The notes beneath the pieces are model-generated. The model saw nothing but the letters and a program-made list of their open reading frames with translations. It was not told where the DNA came from and searched no databases. Of a DNA stretch of 64,000 bases, positions 23,516 through 31,911 are shown piece after piece. The stretch is from Clostridiales bacterium (lineage in GTDB: Bacteria; Bacillota; Clostridia; Christensenellales; Aristaeellaceae). Position 1 is the first letter of the stretch, and each line of letters begins with the position of its first letter. Both the position numbers and the translations under genes were made by a program. Location: positions 1-64,000 of the forward strand of contig JAAYEI010000050.1 of NCBI GenBank assembly GCA_012728815.1, read 5' to 3'.

Positions 23516-25162
23516 TTAGCGATAAGGGTCCAGCTTGGCCTTGTTCTTGGCCGCCAGCGCGTTCTGGGCGGCGTACAGCTTGTCATAGCCCAGCTCCGCG
23601 CGGCGGGCGACAAACTCCTGGTGGATCCTGTCAAACTCTTCCTCGCTGGGCGCGGTGATCATCTTGGACAGCGCGGTGCCCCACTCCAGCCCGATGTTGG
23701 TCTCAATGAGGTATTCCTCGGAGTCCGCGGGCATGGACAGGTCGGTCAATTCCGGATAGTGCACCATGTAGGGGATGGACCAGGCGATGTAGTCATCAAG
23801 CGGGGTGTAGGGGGCCTTGACCTTGGCGGCGAACACGTTGGTGATGTCGGTGTTCCACCAGGCCCAGTTGTTGCCGTAGACATTGTAGTCGCGCACAAGG
23901 TCCTCGGCGGACACGCTGCCGTCGGTCATGAAGGGCTTGAACTCCTCCACGCCCTCCTCGTTGTAGTCCCAGGTGACACCCTCCACGCCATAGTAGATGG
24001 CGTGCTGGCCGCGCTCGCCCATGATGTAGTTGAGGAAGCGGAAGGCACGGGCCGGGTCCTTGCAGGAGGTGGTGATGTAGGTGTTCATCCAGCCATTGAG
24101 CAGCACCTTGCTCATGATCTTGGGCGGGCCGCCGGCAGAATTGCGCATGGCGTCCACCGGGATGTAATAGATGCCGGTATCCTTGCCGCCCCTGTCAATA
24201 TAGAGGTAGTTGTTGGCCAGGGTCACCGCCTTGCCGGCGAAGCTGACAAAGTAGCGCCCCGCCCTGAACTTCTCATCAATCTGCGCCTGTTGGTCCACGA
24301 ACACATCCCGGGAAATCAGGCCTTTCTCAAAGGCTTCGCGGAACATCTTCAGCCAGCGCAGGTACTCGGGGTCCGTCAGCAGGTCGTGCAGGCTGCCATC
24401 CTCGTTGTAGCGGTCAATGCCGGCCATCTGCTGGATGTAGGAGTACAGCGCGTCATTGCCTGAATCACCGAAGGGTTGCAGGCCCACCAGGGAGATGGGC
24501 ACGCCGTCCACCAGGGGGAACTGCTCCTTGGCCAGCTCCAGCGCATGGATAAAGCCCTCGGGCGTGGTCATGTCCGGGGAGCCGATGGCCTCGTAGATGT
24601 CCTTGCGCACGGACACAACCCGGTCACCCACATAGTTGCCCAGGGCGGCGGTGTCGTTGGCCTTCACCATGGCGTTGACGTTCTCAAAGGAGCTGGCAAA
24701 ATTGGGGTAGGCATAGATGTTGCCGTCATCATAGCTGTTCCAGCTGATCAGGCTGGGGGACACGATGTCATAGAAGGACTTGTCATACTTGTCCGCCAGC
24801 TCGTTGAGCGGCAGGAACTTCCCGGCAGCGATAAATTCCTGCAGGCCCGTGTCATACACGTTGGCCATGATGATGTCGGGCAGCTCCCCGGAGGCCAGCA
24901 TGGTGTACATGCGCTCCGCTTCGCTGCCGGTGGGGGTAATGAACTCCACGTTGACCCCGGTCTCATGGGTGACCAGCCAGTCGCTGCGGGTTTCAATGGA
25001 GGTGTCCCAGGAATTGGTGAACCAGGACAGGTTGACGTAGACCGTCAGGTCATAGGGAGAGGTGTCCGTCTGCCAGTCGCCCTGCTCTGACTCCGCCAGG
25101 GCCGGGGCGGTGACCGCCAGCAGCATGATCAAGGCTGCCAGCATTGCCAGGAATCTGTTCAT
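23516..25162 (-). CDS. Extracellular solute-binding protein of sugar ABC transporter, copy 3
   Basis: 548 residues, LplA/YtcQ-like large binding protein of carbohydrate ABC systems. N-terminal signal peptide with a type I site after APALA and no lipobox cysteine. Conserved features are SGELPDIIMANVYD, a central LVGLQPFGDSG and MGERGQHAIYYGVEGVTWDYNEEG near residue 390. It is almost the same as copy 1 (27208-28857), sharing substitutions against copy 2. It would capture an oligosaccharide for the permease pair encoded upstream. SD-like GGAGGACC before ATG 25162. Confidence 0.9.
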   Translation of the reverse strand: MNRFLAMLAALIMLLAVTAPALAESEQGDWQTDTSPYDLTVYVNLSWFTNSWDTSIETRSDWLVTHETGVNVEFITPTGSEAERMYTMLASGELPDIIMANVYDTGLQEFIAAGKFLPLNELADKYDKSFYDIVSPSLISWNSYDDGNIYAYPNFASSFENVNAMVKANDTAALGNYVGDRVVSVRKDIYEAIGSPDMTTPEGFIHALELAKEQFPLVDGVPISLVGLQPFGDSGNDALYSYIQQMAGIDRYNEDGSLHDLLTDPEYLRWLKMFREAFEKGLISRDVFVDQQAQIDEKFRAGRYFVSFAGKAVTLANNYLYIDRGGKDTGIYYIPVDAMRNSAGGPPKIMSKVLLNGWMNTYITTSCKDPARAFRFLNYIMGERGQHAIYYGVEGVTWDYNEEGVEEFKPFMTDGSVSAEDLVRDYNVYGNNWAWWNTDITNVFAAKVKAPYTPLDDYIAWSIPYMVHYPELTDLSMPADSEEYLIETNIGLEWGTALSKMITAPSEEEFDRIHQEFVARRAELGYDKLYAAQNALAAKNKAKLDPYR

Positions 25163-25210
25163 GTGTGGTCCTCCATGTCTTATAATATATGGTTATGTCC
25201 AAATATATAG

Positions 25211-25312
25211 TTCCACGCCCTGTATTTTGGCATGGCCATCACACAGGCACCCGCGTGGTGGCAGGCGCCATGTGGGCCTGTGCCATCCTGGCAGGCTTGA
25301 CTGGCGCCGTCA
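25211..25312. repeat. Intergenic direct repeat, copy A
   Basis: A segment of about 100 bases starting TTCCACGCCCTGT and ending CTGGCGCCGTCA. It is closely matched by 27056-27160. Both lie upstream of a solute-binding-protein gene, so the duplication unit was gene plus spacer. Confidence 0.85.
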
Positions 25313-25326
25313 TGCTTGGGAACAGC

Positions 25327-25346
25327 GGGGGCGGCATGCCGCCCCC
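25327..25346 (-). terminator. GC palindrome after the second solute-binding gene
   Basis: GGGGGCGGCATGCCGCCCCC, exactly self-complementary, flanked by partly pairing ACAG/CTGT. No U-tract follows, so it is probably a 3'-end hairpin or partial terminator. Confidence 0.55.
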
Positions 25347-25357
25347 TGTGATATGGT

Positions 25358-27007
25358 TTAGCGGTAGGGGTCCAGCTTGGCCTTGTTTTTCTGCACCAAG
25401 GCGTTGCGGGCTTCCATCATCTGCGCATAGCCCAACTCATCCCGCCGTGCCAGGAAATCAGCAAGAACCTGGTCAAACTCAGCTTCATCCGGCGCGGTAA
25501 TCAATTTGGTCAGGGTAATCCCCCATTCCAACCCAATGTTGTTGTCAATCAGGAATTCCGGTGAATCAGCGGGCAGGGACAGGTCGGTAAGCTCCGGATA
25601 ATGCACCATGTAAGGGATGGACCAATCAACATAGAGCTGCTGCGGGGTAAACGGCACTTCAATTTTCCCCGTGAAAACATTGATGATGTCTGTGTTGAAC
25701 CAAGTCCAGTTGTTGCCATAAACATTATAGTTGCGCGCCAGGTCTTCGGCGGATACGCTGCCGTCCGTCAGGAAAGGCTTCAATTCTTCAATGCCATCCT
25801 GGTTGTAATCCCAGGTGACGCCTTCTATGCCGTACCAGATCGCATGCTGCCCGCGTTCACCCATCATGTAGTTCAGGAAACGGAAGGCACGGGCCGGATC
25901 CTTGCATGACGTGGTGATGTACGAGTTCATCCAGCCATTGATGAGCAGCTTGCTCATGACGGTGGACGGGCCCTGGTTTGAGTTCTTGAGGGCATCCACA
26001 GGCATATAGTAGATCCCGGTCTCCTTGCCGCCCATGTCCTGGAAGAGGTAGGTGTTGCTGGCAGAGATGTCGGACTTGCCGGCGAAGCTGACAAAATAGC
26101 GGCCAGCCTTCAGTTTTTCATCAATCTGGGCGCGCTGATCGGAAAAGACATCGCGGGAAATCAAGTTCTTCTCAAAAGCTTCCCGGAAGCATTTCAGCCA
26201 GCGGATGTACTCCGGATCAGTGACCAGATCATGCAGGCTGCCATCCTCATTGTAGAAGGGGATGCCCGCCATTTGCTGCACATAGGTCCAGAGCGCGTCG
26301 GTGCCGCTGTCCCCAAAGGGCTGGAAGCCCACCAGGCTGATGGGCACACCGTCCACCAGGGGGAACTGCTCCTTGGCCATCTCCAGCGCCTTGATAAAGC
26401 CTTCTGGCGTGGTCATGTCAGGGGAGCCAATGGCCTCATAGATGTCCTTGCGCACAGAAATGACGCGGTCGCCTACATAATTGCCAAGCGCGGCGATGTC
26501 ATTCGCTGCCATCATGGCGTTGACGTTTTCCATGGAGCTGGCGAAATTGGGGTAGGCATAGATATTGCCTTCGTCATCGGAGTTATAGCTCACCAGACTG
26601 GGCGCGACGATGTCATAGAAGGATTTGTCATACTTGTCCGCCAGCTCGTTGAGCGGCACACAATAACCCGCATCAATCATCTCCTGCATGCCCGCATCAT
26701 AGACATTGGCCAGGATGATGTCCGGCAGGTCGCCGGAGGCCAGCATGGTGTACATGCGCTCGGACTCGCTGCCGGTGGGGGTGATGAACTCCACGTTGAC
26801 GCCTGTCTCCTTGGTGATCAGCGCGTCGCTCCGGGTCTCCACCGAGGTGTCCCAGGTGTTGGTAAACCAGGACAGGTTGACATAGACGGTCAGGTTGTGG
26901 GGAGAGGTGTCTGTCTGCCAGTCGCCCTGCTCGGACTCCGCCAGGGCCGGGGCTGTGACCGCCAGCAGCAGCATCAGGGCTGCCAGCATTGCCAGGAATC
27001 TGTTCAT
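25358..27007 (-). CDS. Extracellular solute-binding protein of sugar ABC transporter, copy 2 (divergent)
   Basis: 549 residues with the same fold and signal peptide (APALA then ESEQ, no lipobox) as its neighbours. It differs from copies 1 and 3 at many shared positions, for example SDALITKET against SDWLVTHET, GYCVPLNE against GKFLPLNE, and a changed C-terminus (MMEARNALVQ). Its third-position GC is visibly lower than that of the flanking copies. The middle copy may therefore bind a different oligosaccharide while using the same permease. GGAGG before ATG 27007. Confidence 0.9.
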   Translation of the reverse strand: MNRFLAMLAALMLLLAVTAPALAESEQGDWQTDTSPHNLTVYVNLSWFTNTWDTSVETRSDALITKETGVNVEFITPTGSESERMYTMLASGDLPDIILANVYDAGMQEMIDAGYCVPLNELADKYDKSFYDIVAPSLVSYNSDDEGNIYAYPNFASSMENVNAMMAANDIAALGNYVGDRVISVRKDIYEAIGSPDMTTPEGFIKALEMAKEQFPLVDGVPISLVGFQPFGDSGTDALWTYVQQMAGIPFYNEDGSLHDLVTDPEYIRWLKCFREAFEKNLISRDVFSDQRAQIDEKLKAGRYFVSFAGKSDISASNTYLFQDMGGKETGIYYMPVDALKNSNQGPSTVMSKLLINGWMNSYITTSCKDPARAFRFLNYMMGERGQHAIWYGIEGVTWDYNQDGIEELKPFLTDGSVSAEDLARNYNVYGNNWTWFNTDIINVFTGKIEVPFTPQQLYVDWSIPYMVHYPELTDLSLPADSPEFLIDNNIGLEWGITLTKLITAPDEAEFDQVLADFLARRDELGYAQMMEARNALVQKNKAKLDPYR

Positions 27008-27055
27008 GTGTGGTCCTCCATGTTTTATGATAAATGGTTATGCCCAAACTCATAT

Positions 27056-27160
27056 TTCCACGCCCTGTGTTTTGGCACGGCCATCACCCACAGGCACCCG
27101 CGTGGTTGCCGGCGCCATGTGGGCCTCTGCCCTCCTGGGCAGGCCTGACTGGCGCCGTCA
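27056..27160. repeat. Intergenic direct repeat, copy B
   Basis: Counterpart of 25211-25312, with a few substitutions and 3 extra bases. It lies between the hairpin of copy 1 and the start of copy 2. Confidence 0.85.
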
Positions 27161-27164
27161 TATA

Positions 27165-27195
27165 TGAAAAAAGCAGGGGGCGGCATGCCGCCCCC
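27165..27195 (-). terminator. Terminator-like hairpin after the first solute-binding gene
   Basis: The palindrome GGGGGCGGCATGCCGCCCCC (27176-27195) is followed on the minus strand by TGCTTTTTTC. Of the three related hairpins this is the only one with a U-tract, so it should terminate part of the transcription after copy 1 and favour that binding protein over later genes. Confidence 0.75.
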
Positions 27196-27207
27196 CGCGG
27201 GGGTGGT

Positions 27208-28857
27208 TTAGCGGTAGGGATCCAGCTTGGCCTTGTTCTTTGCCGCCAGCGCGTTCTGGGCGGCGTACAGCTTGTCATAGCCCAGCTCCGCGCGGCGGGC
27301 GACAAACTCCTGGTGAAGCCTGTCAAACTCCTCCTCGCTGGGCGCGGTGATCATCTTGGACAGCGTGGTGCCCCACTCCAGCCCGATGTTGGTCTCAATG
27401 AGGTGCTCCTCGGAGTCCGCGGGCATGGACAGGTCGGTCAGCTCGGGGTAGTGCACCATGTAGGGGATGGACCAGGCGATGTAGTTGTCATTGGGGGTGA
27501 AGGGCGCGTCCACCTTGGCGGCGAACACGTTGATGATGTCGGTGTTCCACCAGGCCCAGTTGTTGCCGTAGACGTTGTAGTCCCGGGCCAGGTCATCGCC
27601 GGAGACGCTGCCGTCGGTCATGAAGGGCTTGAACTCCTCCACGCCCTCCTCGTTGTAATCCCAGGTGACGCCCTCCACGCCATAGTAGATGGCGTGCTGG
27701 CCGCGCTCGCCCATGATGTAGTTGAGGAAGCGGAAGACGCGGGCCGGGTCCTTGCAGGAGGTGGTGATGTAGGTGTTCATCCAGCCGTTGAGCAGCACCT
27801 TGCTCATGACCTCCGGCGGCTCGCCGGCAGAATTGCGCATGGCGTCCACCGGGATGTAATAGATGCCGGTCTCCTTGCCGCCCATGTCAGTGTAGAGGTA
27901 GTTGTTGGAGCCGTTGATGTCCGCTTTGCCAGCGAAGCTGACAAAGTAGCGGCCCGCCTTGAGCTTCTCGTCAATCTGGGCGCGCTGGTCCACAAAGACG
28001 TCGCGGGAGATCAGGCCCTTTTCATAGGCTTCGCGGAACACCTTCAGCCAGCGCAGGTACTCGGGGTCCGTCAGCAGGTCGTGCAGGCTGCCATCCTCGT
28101 TGTAGCGGTCAATGCCGGCCATCTGCTGGATGTAGGAGTACAGCGCGTCGTTGCCCGTGTCGCCAAAGGGCTGGAAGCCCACCAGGGAGATGGGCACGCC
28201 ATCCACCAGGGGGAACTGCTCCTTGGCCAGCTCCAGCGCATGGATAAAGCCCTCGGGCGTGGTCATGTCCGGGGAACCGATGGCCTCATAGATGTCCTTG
28301 CGCACGGACACAACCCGGTCACCCACGTAGTTGCCCAGGGCGGCGGTGTCGTTGGCCTGCACCATGGCGTTGACGTTCTCAAAGGAGCTGGCAAAATTGG
28401 GATAGGCATAGATGTTGCCGTCATCATAGCTGTTCCAGCTGATCAGGCTGGGGGACACGATGTCATAGAAGGACTTGTCATACTTGTCCGCCAGCTCGTT
28501 GAGCGGCAGGAACTTGCCCGCGTCAATGTACTCCTGCAGGCCCGTGTCATACACGTTGGCCATGATGATGTCGGGCAGCTCCCCGGAAGCCAGCATGGTG
28601 TACATGCGCTCGGACTCGCTGCCGGTGGGGGTGATGAACTCCACGTTGACCCCGGTCTCATGGGTGACCAGCCAGTCGCTGCGGGTTTCAATGGAGGTGT
28701 CCCAGGAATTGGTGAACCAGGACAGGTTGACGTAGACTGTCAGGTCATAGGGAGAGGTGTCCGTCTGCCAGTCGCCCTGCTCCGACTCCGCCAGGGCAGG
28801 GGCTGTGACAGCCAGCAGCATGATCAAGGCTGCCAGCATGGCCAGGAATCTTTTCAT
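27208..28857 (-). CDS. Extracellular solute-binding protein of sugar ABC transporter, copy 1
   Basis: 549 residues. Signal peptide MKRFLAMLAAL..APALA with type I cleavage, then the mature protein ESEQGDWQTDTSPYDL. Same family as the next two genes and nearly identical to copy 3. It is the copy beside the permease genes, 31 bases after the second permease, and so is the likely ancestral partner. The lack of a lipobox is unusual for a binding protein in a single-membrane Firmicutes. Confidence 0.92.
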   Translation of the reverse strand: MKRFLAMLAALIMLLAVTAPALAESEQGDWQTDTSPYDLTVYVNLSWFTNSWDTSIETRSDWLVTHETGVNVEFITPTGSESERMYTMLASGELPDIIMANVYDTGLQEYIDAGKFLPLNELADKYDKSFYDIVSPSLISWNSYDDGNIYAYPNFASSFENVNAMVQANDTAALGNYVGDRVVSVRKDIYEAIGSPDMTTPEGFIHALELAKEQFPLVDGVPISLVGFQPFGDTGNDALYSYIQQMAGIDRYNEDGSLHDLLTDPEYLRWLKVFREAYEKGLISRDVFVDQRAQIDEKLKAGRYFVSFAGKADINGSNNYLYTDMGGKETGIYYIPVDAMRNSAGEPPEVMSKVLLNGWMNTYITTSCKDPARVFRFLNYIMGERGQHAIYYGVEGVTWDYNEEGVEEFKPFMTDGSVSGDDLARDYNVYGNNWAWWNTDIINVFAAKVDAPFTPNDNYIAWSIPYMVHYPELTDLSMPADSEEHLIETNIGLEWGTTLSKMITAPSEEEFDRLHQEFVARRAELGYDKLYAAQNALAAKNKAKLDPYR

Positions 28858-28888
28858 GTGCGTACCTCCAATATTTTACATCAAGGGT

Positions 28889-29785
28889 TCACCCCTTGAT
28901 AGAGCCGATCATGATGCCTTTGACAAAGTATTTCTGCAGGAAGGGATAGACCATGACGATGGGCGCGGTGGTGATGACCATGGTGGCCATCTTGACGGAT
29001 TCGGAGGTAATCTGCCGCTGGGCCACCACATCGGGCAGGTTGATCTGGGTGAGCATGTTGGCGGCGGAGGACTCTGCCACAATCTTGAACAGGATGGTCT
29101 GGATGGGCAGCAGCTTCTCCGAATCGATATAGAGCACGGCCACAAAATAATCGTTCCAGTGGTAGACCCCGTTGAACAGCGCCATGGTGGCGATGATGGG
29201 CATGGACAGCGGCAGCACGATGCGGAAGAAGATGCCGATGTACCCCGCGCCGTCTATCTGGGCGGACTCGGACATCTCCTTGGGCAGGGACCTGAAGAAG
29301 GTCATCATGATGAGCATGTTGTAGAAATTGAACATGGCCGGGATGATGTAGACCCAGAAGGTGTTGCGCAGGCCCAGGTTGCGGATGAGCATGTAGTAGG
29401 GAATGAGCCCGCCGGAAAAGAACATGGTGATGATGCCCAGGGTCATGTAGAAGCGCCGGCCCATCAGGTGGCTGTGTCCCAGCGCGTAGCCCACCATGCC
29501 GGTGAAGCTGACCGCCGCGAAGGTGCCGATGATGGCGCGGGAGCCGGAGATGAAGAAGCCCTGCAGGATCTTGCCGTTCTTGAAGACAGCCAGGTAGTTG
29601 GCGGTGGAAAACATGCGCGGCCAGAAATAGATGCCGCCGCGCGCGGCGTCCCGCCCCTCGTTGAAGGAGATGATCAGCACATACCACAGCGGGTAGAGGA
29701 TGAGCAACATCAGCAGCAGCATGAACACCACGTTGATGATGTCAAAAGGGGTTTCATTGTTGAGGCGGATGCGTTTTTTTCTCAT
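28889..29785 (-). CDS. Carbohydrate ABC transporter permease (YtcP/LplC type)
   Basis: 298 residues, six membrane segments. The cytoplasmic EAA loop reads ESAQIDGAGYIGIFFRIVLPLSMP. It forms the channel with the preceding permease. ATG 29785 has AGGTG 8 bases upstream. GTG 29794, overlapping the stop of the first permease (GTGA), is an alternative. No ATPase gene is in the operon, so a shared MsmK-type ATPase encoded elsewhere must energise it, as is common for this family in Firmicutes. Confidence 0.92.
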   Translation of the reverse strand: MRKKRIRLNNETPFDIINVVFMLLLMLLILYPLWYVLIISFNEGRDAARGGIYFWPRMFSTANYLAVFKNGKILQGFFISGSRAIIGTFAAVSFTGMVGYALGHSHLMGRRFYMTLGIITMFFSGGLIPYYMLIRNLGLRNTFWVYIIPAMFNFYNMLIMMTFFRSLPKEMSESAQIDGAGYIGIFFRIVLPLSMPIIATMALFNGVYHWNDYFVAVLYIDSEKLLPIQTILFKIVAESSAANMLTQINLPDVVAQRQITSESVKMATMVITTAPIVMVYPFLQKYFVKGIMIGSIKG

Positions 29786-29790
29786 GTTGG

Positions 29791-30741
29791 TCACCTGAGG
29801 AAGGTGGAGCCGGTCGCGCGCTCGGACACCTTGTTGGTGATGAGCAGCAGGATCAGCGACACCACGGACTTGGTCAGCCCCACGGCGGTGGAGTAGGAGA
29901 AGCGCCCCAGCTGGATGCCGATGCGGTAGGTGTAGATGTCCAGCACTGTGCTTCGGTTGGCGTTGAGGGTGTTGCGCAGCACGTAGATCTGGTCGAAGTT
30001 GGAGCTGAGGATGTAGGCGGACTGCAGGATGAACAGGATGGCGATGGTGGGCGCGATGCCAGGCACCGTGATATAGCGCGCCTTCTGGAAGCGGTTGGCG
30101 CCATCCAGGGTGGCGGACTCATACAGTTCGGGGTTGACCCCGGCGATGGCGGCGATAAACAGGATGGCGTTCCAGCCGGTCTCCTTCCACAGGTGGGAGA
30201 ACAGGGCCACGCCCCAGAAGTAGTTTTCGTCACTCAATAAATAAGTAGGTGTCTTGATCAGCTTGAGCTGAAACAGGATCTGGTTGATGAGGCCGTACTC
30301 CGAGGTCCAGGAGATCAGAAAGCCGCCCAGCACCACCCAGGAGAGGAAGTGGGGCAGGTAGGAGATGGTCTGCACCATGCGCTTGTAGCGCAGGTTCTTG
30401 AGCTCGTTGAGCAGCAGCGCGAAGATGATGGGCACCACAAAGCCGATGCTCAGGTTGAGCCCGGAGATGGCCAGGGTGTTGATCAGCACGTTTGGCAGGT
30501 TCTTGTCCGTGAGGAACTCTGAAAAATGCTTCAGCCCCACAAAGGCCCCGGCAAACACGCCCTCGGTGACCTTGTAGTTTGAAAACGCGATGTATATGCC
30601 CGGCAGGGGCACGTAGGAGAAAATGATCAGCCAGGCTGCCCCCATCAGCGCGATCACCTGCAGGGGCCACTGCTCCATCAGGCGCGCAAAAAAGGTTTTC
30701 TTGCGGGGACTCACGTGAACTACAGCCCTTGGTTTGTCCAA
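29791..30741 (-). CDS. Carbohydrate ABC transporter permease (LplB type)
   Basis: 316 residues, six membrane segments after a basic N-terminus (SPRKKTFFARLMEQWP). The EAA loop is ESATLDGANRFQKARYITVPGIAP. It is first gene of the 12-kb sugar operon. The start is TTG 30741 with AAGGAAGGTG upstream. It pairs with the downstream permease to import the oligosaccharide caught by the binding proteins. Confidence 0.92.
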   Translation of the reverse strand: MDKPRAVVHVSPRKKTFFARLMEQWPLQVIALMGAAWLIIFSYVPLPGIYIAFSNYKVTEGVFAGAFVGLKHFSEFLTDKNLPNVLINTLAISGLNLSIGFVVPIIFALLLNELKNLRYKRMVQTISYLPHFLSWVVLGGFLISWTSEYGLINQILFQLKLIKTPTYLLSDENYFWGVALFSHLWKETGWNAILFIAAIAGVNPELYESATLDGANRFQKARYITVPGIAPTIAILFILQSAYILSSNFDQIYVLRNTLNANRSTVLDIYTYRIGIQLGRFSYSTAVGLTKSVVSLILLLITNKVSERATGSTFLR

Positions 30742-30757
30742 CTGGCACCTTCCTTGC

Positions 30758-30772
30758 GTGGCTTGTAGCCAC
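30758..30772. promoter_or_regulatory. Inverted repeat in the divergent control region
   Basis: GTGGCT-TGT-AGCCAC lies in the leader of the minus-strand sugar operon, 30 bases downstream of its -10 box. It could be an operator or an mRNA hairpin just before the ribosome-binding site. Confidence 0.45.
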
Positions 30773-30801
30773 TAAAATCATGTCAATGTACTGTCGTTTA
30801 T

Positions 30802-30830
30802 TTTCTAACACAATCAATCCGGATAGTCAA
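30802..30830 (-). promoter_or_regulatory. Promoter of the sugar ABC/glycosidase operon
   Basis: On the minus strand -35 TTGACT (30825-30830), 17-base spacer, -10 TAGAAA (30802-30807), about 60 bases before the permease start. Confidence 0.6.
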
Positions 30831-30842
30831 GGCGCAGATTTT

Positions 30843-30871
30843 TTGGTTTTTCCCGGCCCAGCCTGTATACT
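30843..30871 (+). promoter_or_regulatory. Promoter of the sugar isomerase gene
   Basis: -10 TATACT (30866-30871) with a TG one base upstream region and a weak -35 TTGGTT (30843-30848) at 17 bases. The ATG follows 32 bases later. Confidence 0.55.
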
Positions 30872-30903
30872 GGGGCCAAGAAACCCGAAAAGGAGTTGGA
30901 TGC

Positions 30904-31806
30904 ATGAGGATAGGTCTGAGCTCGTACTCGCTGGACAGCCTGATCAGGTCCGGGCGCATGAGCCTGCTTGAGGCCATTGATTGGGTGGCTGCCCAGGGCG
31001 CAGAGGTGATGGAGCTGGTGCCCTTCGCCTTCCGGTTTGATGACCCGGACAGCGGCAAAATCGACACCGGCTACATCAGGCAGGTGCGCCAGCGGGCCCG
31101 GGACGCGGGGCTTGAGCTGGTGAACTACTCGGTGCTGGCTGACCTGCTCAAGGAAGGTGAGGCGCAGGAGAAGGAGGTGGCCCGGGTCTGCCACGAGGTG
31201 GACATCGCGGCCGAGCTGGGCCTGACCCGCATGCGCCATGACATCAGCGCCTTCCGCCGCCCGCTGGAAAACAGCACCCAGGCTGATTTTGAGCGCCTGC
31301 TGCCCCAGATGGCCCAGGCCGCCACCCGGATTTCCCTGCATGGCAAGCGCCGGGGTGTGATGTCCCTGCTTGAGAACCACGGCTTTTTCGTGAACGGTTG
31401 TGACCGGGTGGAGCGGCTGCTGGACGCGGTGGACACGGACAACTACGGCCTGCTGCTGGATACCGGCAACATCGTCTGCGTTGATGAGGACTCCACCGCT
31501 GCCGTGGTGCGCCTGGCACACCGCTGCCAGATGGTGCACCTGAAGGATTTCTATGTGCGTACCCGGGACCCGGGCGATGCCTCCCAGTTTGACTGCGCAG
31601 GGCAGTGGTTCCGCTCCCGGGGGGGAAAGTACCTGCGCGGCGCCATCCTGGGCCAGGGCGACCTGGATGTGCCCGCGGCCATGAAGGCGCTGAAGGACGC
31701 AGGCTTTCGCGGTGACATCGCCATTGAGTTTGAGGGCATGGAGGAACCTGCCTACGCCAGCGCGGTCAGCCTGAACAACGCCCGGCGTTTTTTGGACAGC
31801 ATTTAA
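30904..31806 (+). CDS. Sugar phosphate isomerase/epimerase family protein (TIM barrel)
   Basis: 300 residues of the xylose isomerase-like/AP endonuclease 2 superfamily. Likely metal ligands are Glu in SLLENHG, Asp in LLLDTGN, His in VHLKDF and Glu in IAIEFEGME. The start has AAAAGGAGTTGG upstream. It stands divergently from the sugar import operon and upstream of the aldonate genes, so it probably interconverts a sugar or uronate released from the imported glycan. The substrate is not identifiable from sequence. Confidence 0.85.
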   Translation: MRIGLSSYSLDSLIRSGRMSLLEAIDWVAAQGAEVMELVPFAFRFDDPDSGKIDTGYIRQVRQRARDAGLELVNYSVLADLLKEGEAQEKEVARVCHEVDIAAELGLTRMRHDISAFRRPLENSTQADFERLLPQMAQAATRISLHGKRRGVMSLLENHGFFVNGCDRVERLLDAVDTDNYGLLLDTGNIVCVDEDSTAAVVRLAHRCQMVHLKDFYVRTRDPGDASQFDCAGQWFRSRGGKYLRGAILGQGDLDVPAAMKALKDAGFRGDIAIEFEGMEEPAYASAVSLNNARRFLDSI

Positions 31807-31822
31807 ACCGAAAAAGCCCCTG

Positions 31823-31859
31823 ACCTGGCGCCCGGTCTGTTGACGCCGCGCCAGGTTTT
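31823..31859 (+). terminator. Terminator after the isomerase gene
   Basis: ACCTGGCGC pairs with GCGCCAGGT around a 16-base loop, then TTTTG. The U-tract is short, and the loop overlaps the -35 box of the next gene. Confidence 0.5.
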
Positions 31860-31867
31860 GCTATGAT
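31840..31867 (+). promoter_or_regulatory. Promoter of the MFS/aldonate operon
   Basis: -35 TTGACG (31840-31845), 16-base spacer, -10 TATGAT (31862-31867), 45 bases before the MFS start. Confidence 0.65.
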
Positions 31868-31911
31868 GGGCCTGTTTGGCGCCCAAGGCGCCGCATACAA
31901 GGAGGCAGATC

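Noticed and set aside
23481..27195. CRISPR-like array or mobile element made of the recurring palindromes
   Set aside because: The three copies are about 1.8 kb apart with whole genes between them and no spacers, transposase or target duplications. Tandem gene duplication explains them.
27034..28899. A 621-codon plus-strand open frame over solute-binding copy 1
   Set aside because: It is antisense to a clear gene, has no ribosome-binding site and gives low-complexity protein. Similar shadows over copies 2 and 3 follow from the same codon bias.
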